Assembly (NCBI GenBank): GCA_022801435.1
Contig: JAAWSG010000003.1
Span: 1 to 64,000 of the forward strand
Reading direction: 5' to 3'
Origin: Lawsonibacter sp.
GTDB taxonomy: Bacteria; Bacillota; Clostridia; Oscillospirales; Oscillospiraceae
DNA: 64,000 bases
The notes under the pieces were generated by a model, which worked only from the letters and a program-made list of their open reading frames with translations, was not told the DNA's origin and did no database searches. This document shows positions 16,685 to 24,493 of the stretch, one piece after another. The first letter of the stretch is position 1, and each line of letters opens with the position of its first letter. Made by a program: the position numbers and the translations under genes.

Positions 16685-18049
16685 TTATTCTTCCACAGCG
16701 GGGCGGTCCAGAGGCAGCTTGAGCCACCACCAGCGGAAGATCATGTTGACCACCACGCAGGCCAGGGTCAGGGCCACGTACATCCCCACAAACTGCCAGT
16801 GACGCCCGCCCAGGAGCATCATAGGCCCAAATCCCCAGGCGTACATCTCGAAGGGAGTGGTGAAGGGGGCGGCGAAGGCGGTGTCGTTCAGGGTCTTGGA
16901 GCGGTTCTCCGGGTCCACGATGCGCAGCAGCACGAAGCCGATGGCAAACACGCCGGTGGAGTAGCCGAAGACGAAGAGGGAGCGCTCGAACCAGCTGCCC
17001 TTGTTCATGGCGGGGCCGAAGAACATCAGGGTGGCCACCACGATGAGGATGCCGATGACCAGCAGGATGGCCAGGGGGGCGGCGTACTTCACGATGACGG
17101 GGATCTTGATGGACGCGATGCCGAAGAAGACCACGAAGTCGGTAGCCGTGCCCGAGATGCGGTTGATGATGTTCTCGTCGATGTAGTGGCTGACCCCGGT
17201 CCGCTTGAAGACCAGGAACATGGCGATGGCGATGAGGAAAGCGATGAGGTAGGTGGGCAGGTCCAGCTCAAAGGTTTTGAAGATCCACTTGTTCACGATG
17301 ATGCCCGCGCCCGAGGCCAGCAGCAGCACGGCGAAGTGCCAGCACAGGGGATCGATGGATACCGAGGAGGTGGTCTCCTTGCCCATGACGGGGCGGTTTT
17401 CCGTGTCCTTCACCATGCCGGTGCGCAGGTCGCCGGAGATGTACTGGAAACCCTTGATGTACTTGGTCCAGCCGAACTTGGTCCCCAGCTTGACGAAGAA
17501 CAGCCCGCCGAAGATGCCCGCCAGGATGCCCACAGTGGCGCAGGTCATGGCGATGTCGTTGGCATCGGTAAAGCCCAGCCTTGAGAATGTATCCCCTACC
17601 GCCGCCGCCGTGCCGTGGCCGCCGGAGAAGCCCGCCGCCAGCAGCAGGCCGAAGCCGTAGTTGATGTCAGGGAAGAGGGTGGAGATGATGAGGATGGACA
17701 GCAGAGGGGCAAAGCCGAACTGAATGGCCTGGGCCAGCACCTTATAGGAGAGGTAGGAGCCGATGCGGTCGATCTCCGCCTTGAAGGCCTTTTTGGAGAA
17801 GCTGAAGCCGTTGACCCCCACCGCCGCGAAGATGACGATGATGAGCATCCCGGGGTAGTTGCTGATCTGGTCGGAGAAGGGCAGGATGTTCGCCCCCTGG
17901 CTGCCCAGCGCCAGGGCGATAAAGCCGGCGATCATGCTGGCGGGGACGAAGAATTTCTGAAACAGGCCCACCTTGGCCCGCAGGAGCTGTCCGATGAGGA
18001 TAAACAGGGACGCGACGGCAAAGTCCAATAAAAAGTCGTTTGCGCTCAT
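16685..18049 (-). CDS. GltS-type sodium:glutamate symporter family protein
   Basis: 454-residue inner-membrane protein with about ten to twelve hydrophobic segments. It has the GltS-family glycine-rich reentrant loop GFSGGHGTAAAVGDTF in the first half. It probably imports glutamate or a related dicarboxylic or amino acid with sodium; the substrate is inferred from the family. ATG 18049 has AAGGAGG upstream. A longer in-frame extension to 18313 translates the duplicated intergenic sequence and part of the upstream gene and is rejected. Lies 133 nt after the alanine-dehydrogenase-like gene, most likely one operon. Confidence 0.85.
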   Translation of the reverse strand: MSANDFLLDFAVASLFILIGQLLRAKVGLFQKFFVPASMIAGFIALALGSQGANILPFSDQISNYPGMLIIVIFAAVGVNGFSFSKKAFKAEIDRIGSYLSYKVLAQAIQFGFAPLLSILIISTLFPDINYGFGLLLAAGFSGGHGTAAAVGDTFSRLGFTDANDIAMTCATVGILAGIFGGLFFVKLGTKFGWTKYIKGFQYISGDLRTGMVKDTENRPVMGKETTSSVSIDPLCWHFAVLLLASGAGIIVNKWIFKTFELDLPTYLIAFLIAIAMFLVFKRTGVSHYIDENIINRISGTATDFVVFFGIASIKIPVIVKYAAPLAILLVIGILIVVATLMFFGPAMNKGSWFERSLFVFGYSTGVFAIGFVLLRIVDPENRSKTLNDTAFAAPFTTPFEMYAWGFGPMMLLGGRHWQFVGMYVALTLACVVVNMIFRWWWLKLPLDRPAVEE

Positions 18050-18100
18050 AAAGTGTCCTCCTTGTTTTTTCTGTGCCCGCCCCTGGAGGCAGGCAGTTTT

Positions 18101-18124
18101 CTTCCCCTCCCGGGGGAGGGGAAG
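18101..18124. other. Intergenic hairpin between dehydrogenase and symporter genes
   Basis: Near-perfect GC-rich inverted repeat CTTCCCCTCCC / GGGAGGGGAAG, extended by flanking A/T pairs. No T-run on the minus strand, so it may be an mRNA-processing or stability element and not a full terminator. Confidence 0.55.
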
Positions 18125-18133
18125 AAAAAGGGC

Positions 18134-18195
18134 CCCGCAGCGGTATCGCCTACAGCTTGATAGGGTCCCGCAGCGGTATCGCCTACAGCTTGATA
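18134..18195. repeat. 29-bp direct repeat (33-bp tandem duplication) at the end of the dehydrogenase gene
   Basis: Identical 29-bp copies at 18134-18162 and 18167-18195. The right copy contains the stop codon and last codons of the alanine-dehydrogenase-like gene. The left copy is a non-coding duplicate immediately after it. Confidence 0.9.
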
Positions 18196-19349
18196 AAGTT
18201 GGTGCTGCGGGTGGTGGTGGCGGGGGGCGCGGGGTCCAGCTGCCGGTCCGCGATGCCCAGGATGTCCTCGGGGCGGACCCACGGTTTTCCTTGGATGCCG
18301 CTGGTCTCCTCATGGGTCAGATAGCCCTTGTAGCAGGTCAGGCTGCGGCGGATAAAGCCGTCCTTGACGCAGGCCTCAGCCAGGCCGTCGTTCATGATGC
18401 TCAGCAGCATGGGCAGGGTCTCGGCGGCCAGGGAGACCGAGGTGGAGTGGGCCACCGCGCCGGGGATGTTGCTGACGCAGTAGTGGACCACCCCGTTGAC
18501 CACATAGCGGGGGTTGTCGTGGTGGGTCTCGTGGCTGGACTCGATGGCGCCGGGGTCGTCGTTGGAGATATCCACCAGGACGCTGCCCGGCTCCATGGTC
18601 TTGAGCATCTCCTTGGTGATGAGGAAGTCGGTGCGCTGCTTGGGCCACTTGACGCAGTTGATGACCATATCGGTCTGGGGCAGGACCGAGGCGATGGTCT
18701 GCTGGTTGCAGAACATGGTGTTGATGCTCCCCTGGTACTGGCTGCCCAGCTGGCGCAGGATGCCCACGTTGATGTCCATCACGGTGACGTTGGCCCCCAG
18801 GGCGTGGAGGACGCTCAGAGCCCCCTGTCCCACCGTGCCGCCGCCCAGAATCAGCACGTTCATGCCGGGCGCCCCGGCGAAGCCGCCCACGAACTTGCCC
18901 TTGCCGCCGTTGATGGTGAGCATGGACTCCAGGCCGAAGAGCGCCCCCTGCTTTCCGGCGGCCTCGCAGTTGGGGGAGCCGTACCGGTGGCTGTCCTCGG
19001 CGGTGATGGCAATGCACTTGCTCTGGAGCAGGGCGTCCACCTCCTCCGGGTGTCCGGCGGGGTGGATGCAGCAGTAGATCATCTGCCCCTCCCGGGGGAG
19101 GCCGAACTCATCGGGCTGGATCTCCTTGACCTTGGCCAGGAAGTCGCAGCGCTTCCACATCTCCTCCGCGGCGGAGACGATCTCTCCCCCGGCGGCGGCG
19201 TACTTCTCATCGGAGAAGCCGGAGCCCACCCCCGCCCCGCTCTGGACCAGCACGGTGTGGCCGGCGGCCTTGATGGAGGCCACCTCCACCGGGGTGCAGA
19301 TGACCCGGTTCTCACCCTCCTTGATGTCCTTTAATACGCCAAAAATCAT
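18183..19349 (-). CDS. Alanine dehydrogenase / PNT-family amino acid dehydrogenase
   Basis: 388 residues. The N-terminus (GVLKDIKEGENRVICTP) and the glycine-rich NAD-binding turn GGGTVGQGA match the alanine dehydrogenase/transhydrogenase-alpha fold. The VVHYCVSNIPGAV block corresponds to the Ald substrate-closing segment. It is divergent from canonical Ald, so it may oxidise alanine or another amino acid. ATG 19349 has GGAGGA seven nt upstream. A longer frame to 19403 would start at the predicted transcript start and is rejected. Expressed from the sigma-54 promoter at 19413-19428, with the symporter downstream. Confidence 0.82.
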   Translation of the reverse strand: MIFGVLKDIKEGENRVICTPVEVASIKAAGHTVLVQSGAGVGSGFSDEKYAAAGGEIVSAAEEMWKRCDFLAKVKEIQPDEFGLPREGQMIYCCIHPAGHPEEVDALLQSKCIAITAEDSHRYGSPNCEAAGKQGALFGLESMLTINGGKGKFVGGFAGAPGMNVLILGGGTVGQGALSVLHALGANVTVMDINVGILRQLGSQYQGSINTMFCNQQTIASVLPQTDMVINCVKWPKQRTDFLITKEMLKTMEPGSVLVDISNDDPGAIESSHETHHDNPRYVVNGVVHYCVSNIPGAVAHSTSVSLAAETLPMLLSIMNDGLAEACVKDGFIRRSLTCYKGYLTHEETSGIQGKPWVRPEDILGIADRQLDPAPPATTTRSTNFIKL

Positions 19350-19412
19350 AGTCAATTCCTCCGTTCTCTTTCCTGGTTTGTGTTGTCTGAAGCTTACACG
19401 CATAATTTATAA

Positions 19413-19428
19413 AGCAAGCTCTGTGCCA
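19413..19428 (-). promoter_or_regulatory. Sigma-54 (-24/-12) promoter
   Basis: Minus-strand TGGCAC-N5-TTGCT, a perfect match to the consensus. The expected start is near 19402, about 50 nt before the dehydrogenase ATG. The activator gene is two genes downstream. Confidence 0.92.
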
Positions 19429-19439
19429 AGTGTGCCGCT

Positions 19440-19466
19440 GTCCAATTCCGGCCATTTTTGGGCTGC
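19440..19466 (+). promoter_or_regulatory. Candidate activator binding site, copy 1
   Basis: 27-bp element matching, in inverted orientation, the element at 19521-19547 at 20 of 27 positions. The core reads CGGCCATTTTTGGGCT. Centred about 50 bp upstream of the predicted sigma-54 start site. Confidence 0.5.
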
Positions 19467-19520
19467 TTTGCGGTCGGAGCGCCAGCTTTTGAAGCGGTTG
19501 AAATTCTAAACGCCCGTTAA

Positions 19521-19547
19521 TGAGCGCAAAAATGACCGAAATCGGGC
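19521..19547 (-). promoter_or_regulatory. Candidate activator binding site, copy 2
   Basis: Inverted partner of 19440-19466; the core on the minus strand reads CGGTCATTTTTGCGCT. Centred about 130 bp upstream of the sigma-54 start, a usual distance for enhancer-binding proteins. The rest of the 323-nt gap 19350-19671 holds the promoters of both flanking operons and nothing else I can name. Confidence 0.5.
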
Positions 19548-19596
19548 AGCGTGCAATCAAAACCGGGCGAAATCAGCCGCCGCCGCGGGTTTCCCA

Positions 19597-19625
19597 TTGA
19601 CAAGCCGCCGCTTCCGTGCTAAATT
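19597..19625 (+). promoter_or_regulatory. Promoter of the methionine synthase operon
   Basis: Perfect TTGACA (19597-19602), 17-bp spacer, TAAATT (19620-19625). The leader to the first gene is only about 40 nt, too short for a SAM or cobalamin riboswitch. Confidence 0.75.
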
Positions 19626-19671
19626 TCGGACAGGAACTGGAAGCTGGATTTTTGGAGAGGAGGACCGGCGG

Positions 19672-20334
19672 ATGGAGAATGATCTGGACCAGGCGCTGCG
19701 GTATCTGGGGGCCGGACCGGCGTCCGGGGAGCTGCGGGAGCAGGTGGGGGAGGTGCTGGCCCGGCTGGAGGCCCAAATCCAGCCCCGGTACACCTATAGA
19801 ATTGTCCCGCTGGAGCGGCGGGAGGAGGGCTTCGGGCTGGAGGGGACGGGGATTGTGCTTCCTGGACGCTTGGCGGGCCGGATGCTGGAGGACTGCGGCC
19901 AGGCGGCGCTGCTGGCCTGTACTCTGGGGGCGGCCTTTGACCAGAGGCTGTCCGCCCTCCAGGCCAGGGATATGGCCCAGGCGGTCATCTGGGACGCCTG
20001 CGGCAGCGCCCTGGTGGAGCGGGGCTGCGGCCAGGCGGAGGAGGAGCTGGCGGGCCGCTTCCCCGGGCTGTTTTTCACCGACCGGTTCAGTCCGGGCTAC
20101 GGGGACCTGCCCCTGGACCTCCAGCCAGCCCTCTGCGCCGCCCTGGACACCCCCCGGCGGCTGGGACTCTATGTCACGCCCAGCCTGCTGCTCAACCCGG
20201 TCAAGTCGGTGACGGCGGTCATCGGCCTGTCAGAGCGCCCCCAGCCGGCCCGCGTCCGGGGCTGCGCCTACTGTCAAATGCGGGAGCACTGCCCGTACAG
20301 AAAGGGAGGAACACACTGTGGAGAACAGATATGA
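19672..20334 (+). CDS. Free-standing methionine synthase activation-domain protein
   Basis: 220 residues resembling the C-terminal reactivation (AdoMet-binding) domain of MetH, encoded here as its own gene. It would help reductively remethylate cob(II)alamin on the partner MetH. Visible features are a central FSPGYGDLPLDLQ motif, matching the family signature around the AdoMet site, and a C-terminal cysteine cluster (CAYCQMREHCPY) usual in the clostridial stand-alone version. ATG 19672 has AGAGGAGG upstream. Its end overlaps the metH start by 17 nt, indicating translational coupling. Confidence 0.85.
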   Translation: MENDLDQALRYLGAGPASGELREQVGEVLARLEAQIQPRYTYRIVPLERREEGFGLEGTGIVLPGRLAGRMLEDCGQAALLACTLGAAFDQRLSALQARDMAQAVIWDACGSALVERGCGQAEEELAGRFPGLFFTDRFSPGYGDLPLDLQPALCAALDTPRRLGLYVTPSLLLNPVKSVTAVIGLSERPQPARVRGCAYCQMREHCPYRKGGTHCGEQI

Positions 20335-22720
20335 GCCCTGCGTCAGCCCGGAGGACCGGCCCCCCCGGAGAGATTTTTTACAAAACCGCATCTTGCTGCT
20401 GGACGGGGGGATGGGGACCATGCTCCAGCAGCGGGGCCTGCCCCCGGGGGGGACGCCCGAGCTGCTCAACCTCACCGGCCCGGAGCTGCTGGCCTCCATC
20501 CACCGGGAGTACATCCAGGCGGGCAGTCAGGTGATCTACGCCAACACCTTCGGGGCCAACGCCCTGAAGCTGGCCCGCGCCGGGTATGAGCCGGCACAGG
20601 TCATCGGTCCCGCCATCGCCCTTGCCAAACGGGCCGCGGAGGGGACGGACGCCCTGGTGGCTCTGGACATCGGCCCCCTGGGGGAGCTGCTGGAGCCCCT
20701 GGGGAGCCTCCCCTTTGCGAGGGCCTGCAAGCTGTTTTGCGAGATGGTGCTCCTGGGCACGGCGGCGGGGGCGGACCTCATCGTCATCGAGACCATGACC
20801 GACCTCCAGGAGGCCCGGGCGGCTCTGCTGGCGGCCAAGGAGTGTTCCCGCCTGCCCGTTCTGGTCACCATGTCCTTTGACGAGGGGGGACGGACCTTCA
20901 CCGGCTGCACGGCGGCCTCCATGGCCCGGACCCTGGAGGGGCTGGGGGCGGACGCCATCGGCCTGAACTGCTCCCTGGGCCCGGACAAGCTGGCCCCCAT
21001 CCTCCGGGAGGTGGCGGAGCACACCCGCCTGCCCGTCATCGCCAAGCCCAACGCCGGCCTCCCCGACCCGGTGGACGGACACTACGACATGGGGCCGGAG
21101 GCGTTCGCGGCGGCCATGCTCCCCTGTCTGGAGGCGGGGGCCTCCATCTTCGGGGGCTGCTGCGGGACCACGCCGGAGTACATCCGGAGGGTGAAGGCGG
21201 TTTTAGCGGGAAAAGCCCCCGCCCCCCGCCGGTATGCGGAAAAAAGCTTCCTCTGTACCTCCGCCGTCCCCCTGTCCCTGGACGGGGTGCGGGTCATCGG
21301 CGAGCGGGTCAACCCCACCGGCAAGAAGCGCTTCCAGCAGGCCCTTCTGGAGGAGGATCTGGACTACATCCTGGATGTGGCCGTCCAGCAGGAGGACGCG
21401 GGGGCGGACATTCTGGACGTGAACGTGGGCCTGCCCGGGGTGGACGAGGTGAAACTGCTCCCCCTGGTGGTGAAGAAGATTCAGAGCGCCGTCTCCCTCC
21501 CCCTAATGCTGGACTCCTCCAACCCCGACGCCCTGGAGGCGGGCCTGCGGGTGTACTGCGGCAAGGCGGCGGTGAACTCGGTGAACGGGGAGCCCGAGGT
21601 GCTTCGGAAACTCCTGCCCATCGTGAAAAAGTACGGGGCGGCGGTGGTGGGCCTGGCTCTGGACAGGGGGGGCATCCCCCAGACCGCGGAGGGCCGGTTC
21701 CAAATCGCGGAAAAAATCCTCCGCGCCGCTCTGGAACAGGGCATCCCCCGGGAGGACGTGTGGATTGACTGCCTCACCCTCACCGTCTCCGCCCAGCAGG
21801 ACCAGGCCCGGGAGACGCTGAAGGCGGTGCGCAAGGTCCGGGAGGAGCTGGGCCTGCAAACCCTGTTGGGGGTGTCCAACATCTCCTTCGGCCTGCCCAA
21901 CCGGACCGCTGTCACCCGGAGCTTCCTCACCCAGGCCCTGGGAGCGGGTCTGACCCTGCCCATCCTCAACCCCAACCAGGGGGAGATGATGGACGCGGTG
22001 GCCGCCTTCCGGGTGCTGTCCGGGGAGGACCAGGAGTGCCGGGACTACATCGCCCGCTTCGCCCAATCGGCCCCGCTCCCCTCCCCTGCCCCGGCGGAGC
22101 GGGGAATGAGCCTGGAGGAGGCCATCCTCCGGGGCCTGCGGGGGGACGCGGGGCGGCTGGCCCGGGAGGCGCTGGAGCACCAGTCCGGCCTGTCTCTGGT
22201 GGAGGAGCGGCTCATCCCCGCCCTGGACCGGGTGGGGGAGGGCTATGAGCGGGGGACCCTCTTCCTCCCCCAGCTCCTCAGCGCCGCCCAGGCCGCCCAG
22301 TCGGTCTTTGAGGCGGTCCGGACAGTCCTCTCCGCCCAGGGGGAGACGGTGAAAAAGGGGAGCCTGGTGGTGGCCACCGTCCAGGGGGACATCCACGACA
22401 TCGGAAAAAATATCGTGAAGACCGTGCTGGAGAACTACGGCTATGAGGTCCGGGATCTGGGCCGGGACGTGCCGCCGGAGACCGTGGCGGAGGCGGTGGA
22501 GCAGGGCCAGATCAGGCTGGTGGGGCTGTCCGCCCTGATGACCACCACCCTGCCCGCCATGGTGGAGACGGTGCGCCTGCTCAAGGCCCTGCCCCATCCC
22601 CCTGCCGTCTTTGTGGGGGGCGCGGTGGTGACGCCGGAGTACGCCGCCCAGATCGGCGCGGACTTCTACGCCAAGGACGCCCGCCAGGCGGTGGAAATTT
22701 CTAAGGAGGTGCTGGGGTAA
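20318..22720 (+). CDS. metH: Cobalamin-dependent methionine synthase, without activation domain
   Basis: 800 residues making methionine from homocysteine and methyl-tetrahydrofolate. Homocysteine-binding domain is at about 1-310, with the zinc cysteine pair in GGCCGTT near 279-285. The pterin-binding domain is at about 325-580 (GERVNPTGKK). The helical cap and B12-binding domain are at about 590-800, with DIHDIGKN near 691-698 carrying the cobalt-ligand His. The usual fourth module is missing; it is encoded by the gene just upstream. Starts with GTG at 20318 and overlaps the next gene by one base. Confidence 0.93.
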   Translation: MENRYEPCVSPEDRPPRRDFLQNRILLLDGGMGTMLQQRGLPPGGTPELLNLTGPELLASIHREYIQAGSQVIYANTFGANALKLARAGYEPAQVIGPAIALAKRAAEGTDALVALDIGPLGELLEPLGSLPFARACKLFCEMVLLGTAAGADLIVIETMTDLQEARAALLAAKECSRLPVLVTMSFDEGGRTFTGCTAASMARTLEGLGADAIGLNCSLGPDKLAPILREVAEHTRLPVIAKPNAGLPDPVDGHYDMGPEAFAAAMLPCLEAGASIFGGCCGTTPEYIRRVKAVLAGKAPAPRRYAEKSFLCTSAVPLSLDGVRVIGERVNPTGKKRFQQALLEEDLDYILDVAVQQEDAGADILDVNVGLPGVDEVKLLPLVVKKIQSAVSLPLMLDSSNPDALEAGLRVYCGKAAVNSVNGEPEVLRKLLPIVKKYGAAVVGLALDRGGIPQTAEGRFQIAEKILRAALEQGIPREDVWIDCLTLTVSAQQDQARETLKAVRKVREELGLQTLLGVSNISFGLPNRTAVTRSFLTQALGAGLTLPILNPNQGEMMDAVAAFRVLSGEDQECRDYIARFAQSAPLPSPAPAERGMSLEEAILRGLRGDAGRLAREALEHQSGLSLVEERLIPALDRVGEGYERGTLFLPQLLSAAQAAQSVFEAVRTVLSAQGETVKKGSLVVATVQGDIHDIGKNIVKTVLENYGYEVRDLGRDVPPETVAEAVEQGQIRLVGLSALMTTTLPAMVETVRLLKALPHPPAVFVGGAVVTPEYAAQIGADFYAKDARQAVEISKEVLG

Positions 22721-24465
22721 TGGATATCCGTGCGGAGTGGAAGCGGGGGCCCGTGCTCTTTGACGGCGCCATGGGGACCTATTTTGCTCAAAATCACCCC
22801 GGGGAGCGGTGCGAGCTGGCCAGCCTCACCCGCCCGGAGGAGATTTCGGCCATCCACCGGGCCTATCTGGAGGCCGGATGCAGAGCTATAAAGACAAATA
22901 CCTTTACAGTGAGCGGGGACCTGGGCTTTGGACACACGCCTATGGCCCGGCAGATCATCCAGGAGAGCTGCCGGCTGGCCCTGGAGGCGGCCCGGCCCTG
23001 GGACGGGTATGTCTTTGGGGACATCGGCCCCGCCCCGGAGGGAGGGGCGCTCAGCCCCGGGGAGAGCTTTATCCAGCAAATGGAGCTGTTTCTGGAGCAG
23101 GGGGTGGAGCATATCCTGGTGGAGACCCTCTCCTCCGACGCTGGGATTGCCAAGCTGGCCCAGGCGCTGAAGGAGCGCTGCCCCCGGGCGGTGCTGCTGG
23201 TGTCCTACGCGGTGTCCTTTGACGGGACCACCCAGGAGGGGTACTCCGGCCGGGAGCTGCTCCGCCGGACCGCCGCCCTGGAGGGGGTGGACGGGGTGGG
23301 ACTCAACTGCGTCTCGGGGCCCAAGCACCTGCTGGAGTACGTCCAGGGGCTGGAGCTGGGGGACACGGTTCTCTCGGCCATGCCCAACGCCGGGTATCCC
23401 ACAGTGCTGGGCCGGCGGACGGTGTTCCAGGGGACGCCGGACTATTTTGGACAGAAGGCGGCGGAGCTGGTCCAGGCGGGGGTCAGGATTGTGGGGGGCT
23501 GCTGCGGGACCACCCCGGAGCACATCGCCGCCGCCGCCCGGGCCCTGGCCTCCCCTCCCCCGCCCCGCATCCGCGCTGCCCCGCCCCGGGAGCCCTCCGC
23601 CCGCCCGGAGGAGAACTCCCTGGCGGGCAAGCTGGACAGCGGAAAGCGGGTCGTCGCGGTGGAGCTGGACCCGCCGGTGGATGACAACATCGGCTTCTTC
23701 CTGGAGGGGGTCCAGGACTTGAAACGCGCCGGGGCGGACGTGGTGACCATCGCGGACAACCCGGTGGGCCGGCCCCGGGCGGACAGCTGCCTGCTGGCCT
23801 GCAAGATCAAGCGGGAGCTGGGGGTGGAGCCCCTGCCCCACATGACCTGCCGGGACCGGAACCTCAACGCCGTCAAGGCCCTGCTCCTGGGGCTGTCCAT
23901 CGAGGGGGTCCACAACGTCCTGCTGGTCACCGGGGACCCCATCCCCTCCCAGGACCGGGACGAGGTGAAGAGCGTCTTCAACTTCAACTCCCGCAAGCTG
24001 GCCCGGTACGTCCGCGGCCTGAACGAGGAGCTTCTGCGCACCCCCTTCCGCATCTTCGGAGCCCTGGACCTCAACGCCCGGAACTTCGAGGTCCAGCTCC
24101 GCCTGGCCCGGGAGAAGGAGGAGAACGGGGTCACCGGCTTCCTCACCCAGCCGGTGCTCTCCCGGGAGGCGCTGGAAAATCTGAAGCTGGCCCGTCAGAC
24201 CTTAGAGGGGAAGATTTTAGGGGGAGTCTTCCCGGTGGTGAGCCACAAAAACGCCTGCTTCCTCAACAACGAGATCGCGGGAATGCGGGTGTGCGAGGAG
24301 ATTGTGGCCCTCTATGAGGGGAAGAACCGGGAGGAGGGGGAGGCGCTGGCGGTGGACATCTCCACCCAAATTGCCCGGGAAATTTCTCCCTATACCGATG
24401 GGCTCTACCTCATGACCCCCTTCAAGCGGGTGGCGCTGATGGTGGAAATTTTGCGGCGGCTGTAG
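22720..24465 (+). CDS. Homocysteine S-methyltransferase / methylenetetrahydrofolate reductase fusion
   Basis: 581 residues. The N-terminal ~285 residues form a second homocysteine S-methyltransferase domain with a GGCCGTTPEH zinc motif near residue 260. The C-terminal ~280 residues are a 5,10-methylenetetrahydrofolate reductase TIM barrel (MTCRDRNLNAVKALLLG, then LLVTGDP). The fusion resembles the YitJ type of Firmicutes. It supplies methyl-THF to MetH, and its own methyltransferase half may use another methyl donor. ATG overlaps the metH stop by one base, so the three genes are one translationally coupled unit. Confidence 0.92.
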   Translation: MDIRAEWKRGPVLFDGAMGTYFAQNHPGERCELASLTRPEEISAIHRAYLEAGCRAIKTNTFTVSGDLGFGHTPMARQIIQESCRLALEAARPWDGYVFGDIGPAPEGGALSPGESFIQQMELFLEQGVEHILVETLSSDAGIAKLAQALKERCPRAVLLVSYAVSFDGTTQEGYSGRELLRRTAALEGVDGVGLNCVSGPKHLLEYVQGLELGDTVLSAMPNAGYPTVLGRRTVFQGTPDYFGQKAAELVQAGVRIVGGCCGTTPEHIAAAARALASPPPPRIRAAPPREPSARPEENSLAGKLDSGKRVVAVELDPPVDDNIGFFLEGVQDLKRAGADVVTIADNPVGRPRADSCLLACKIKRELGVEPLPHMTCRDRNLNAVKALLLGLSIEGVHNVLLVTGDPIPSQDRDEVKSVFNFNSRKLARYVRGLNEELLRTPFRIFGALDLNARNFEVQLRLAREKEENGVTGFLTQPVLSREALENLKLARQTLEGKILGGVFPVVSHKNACFLNNEIAGMRVCEEIVALYEGKNREEGEALAVDISTQIAREISPYTDGLYLMTPFKRVALMVEILRRL

Positions 24466-24493
24466 CCGGGTTCGGGTACAAGGAGGGATTGGG

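Noticed and set aside
18050..18313. N-terminal extension of the GltS-type symporter
   Set aside because: It translates the duplicated non-coding repeat and part of the upstream gene; ATG 18049 has a strong site and gives the normal family start.
19626..19671. SAM or cobalamin riboswitch before the methionine synthase operon
   Set aside because: The leader from the predicted start is about 40 nt and shows no conserved B12-box or SAM-riboswitch segments.
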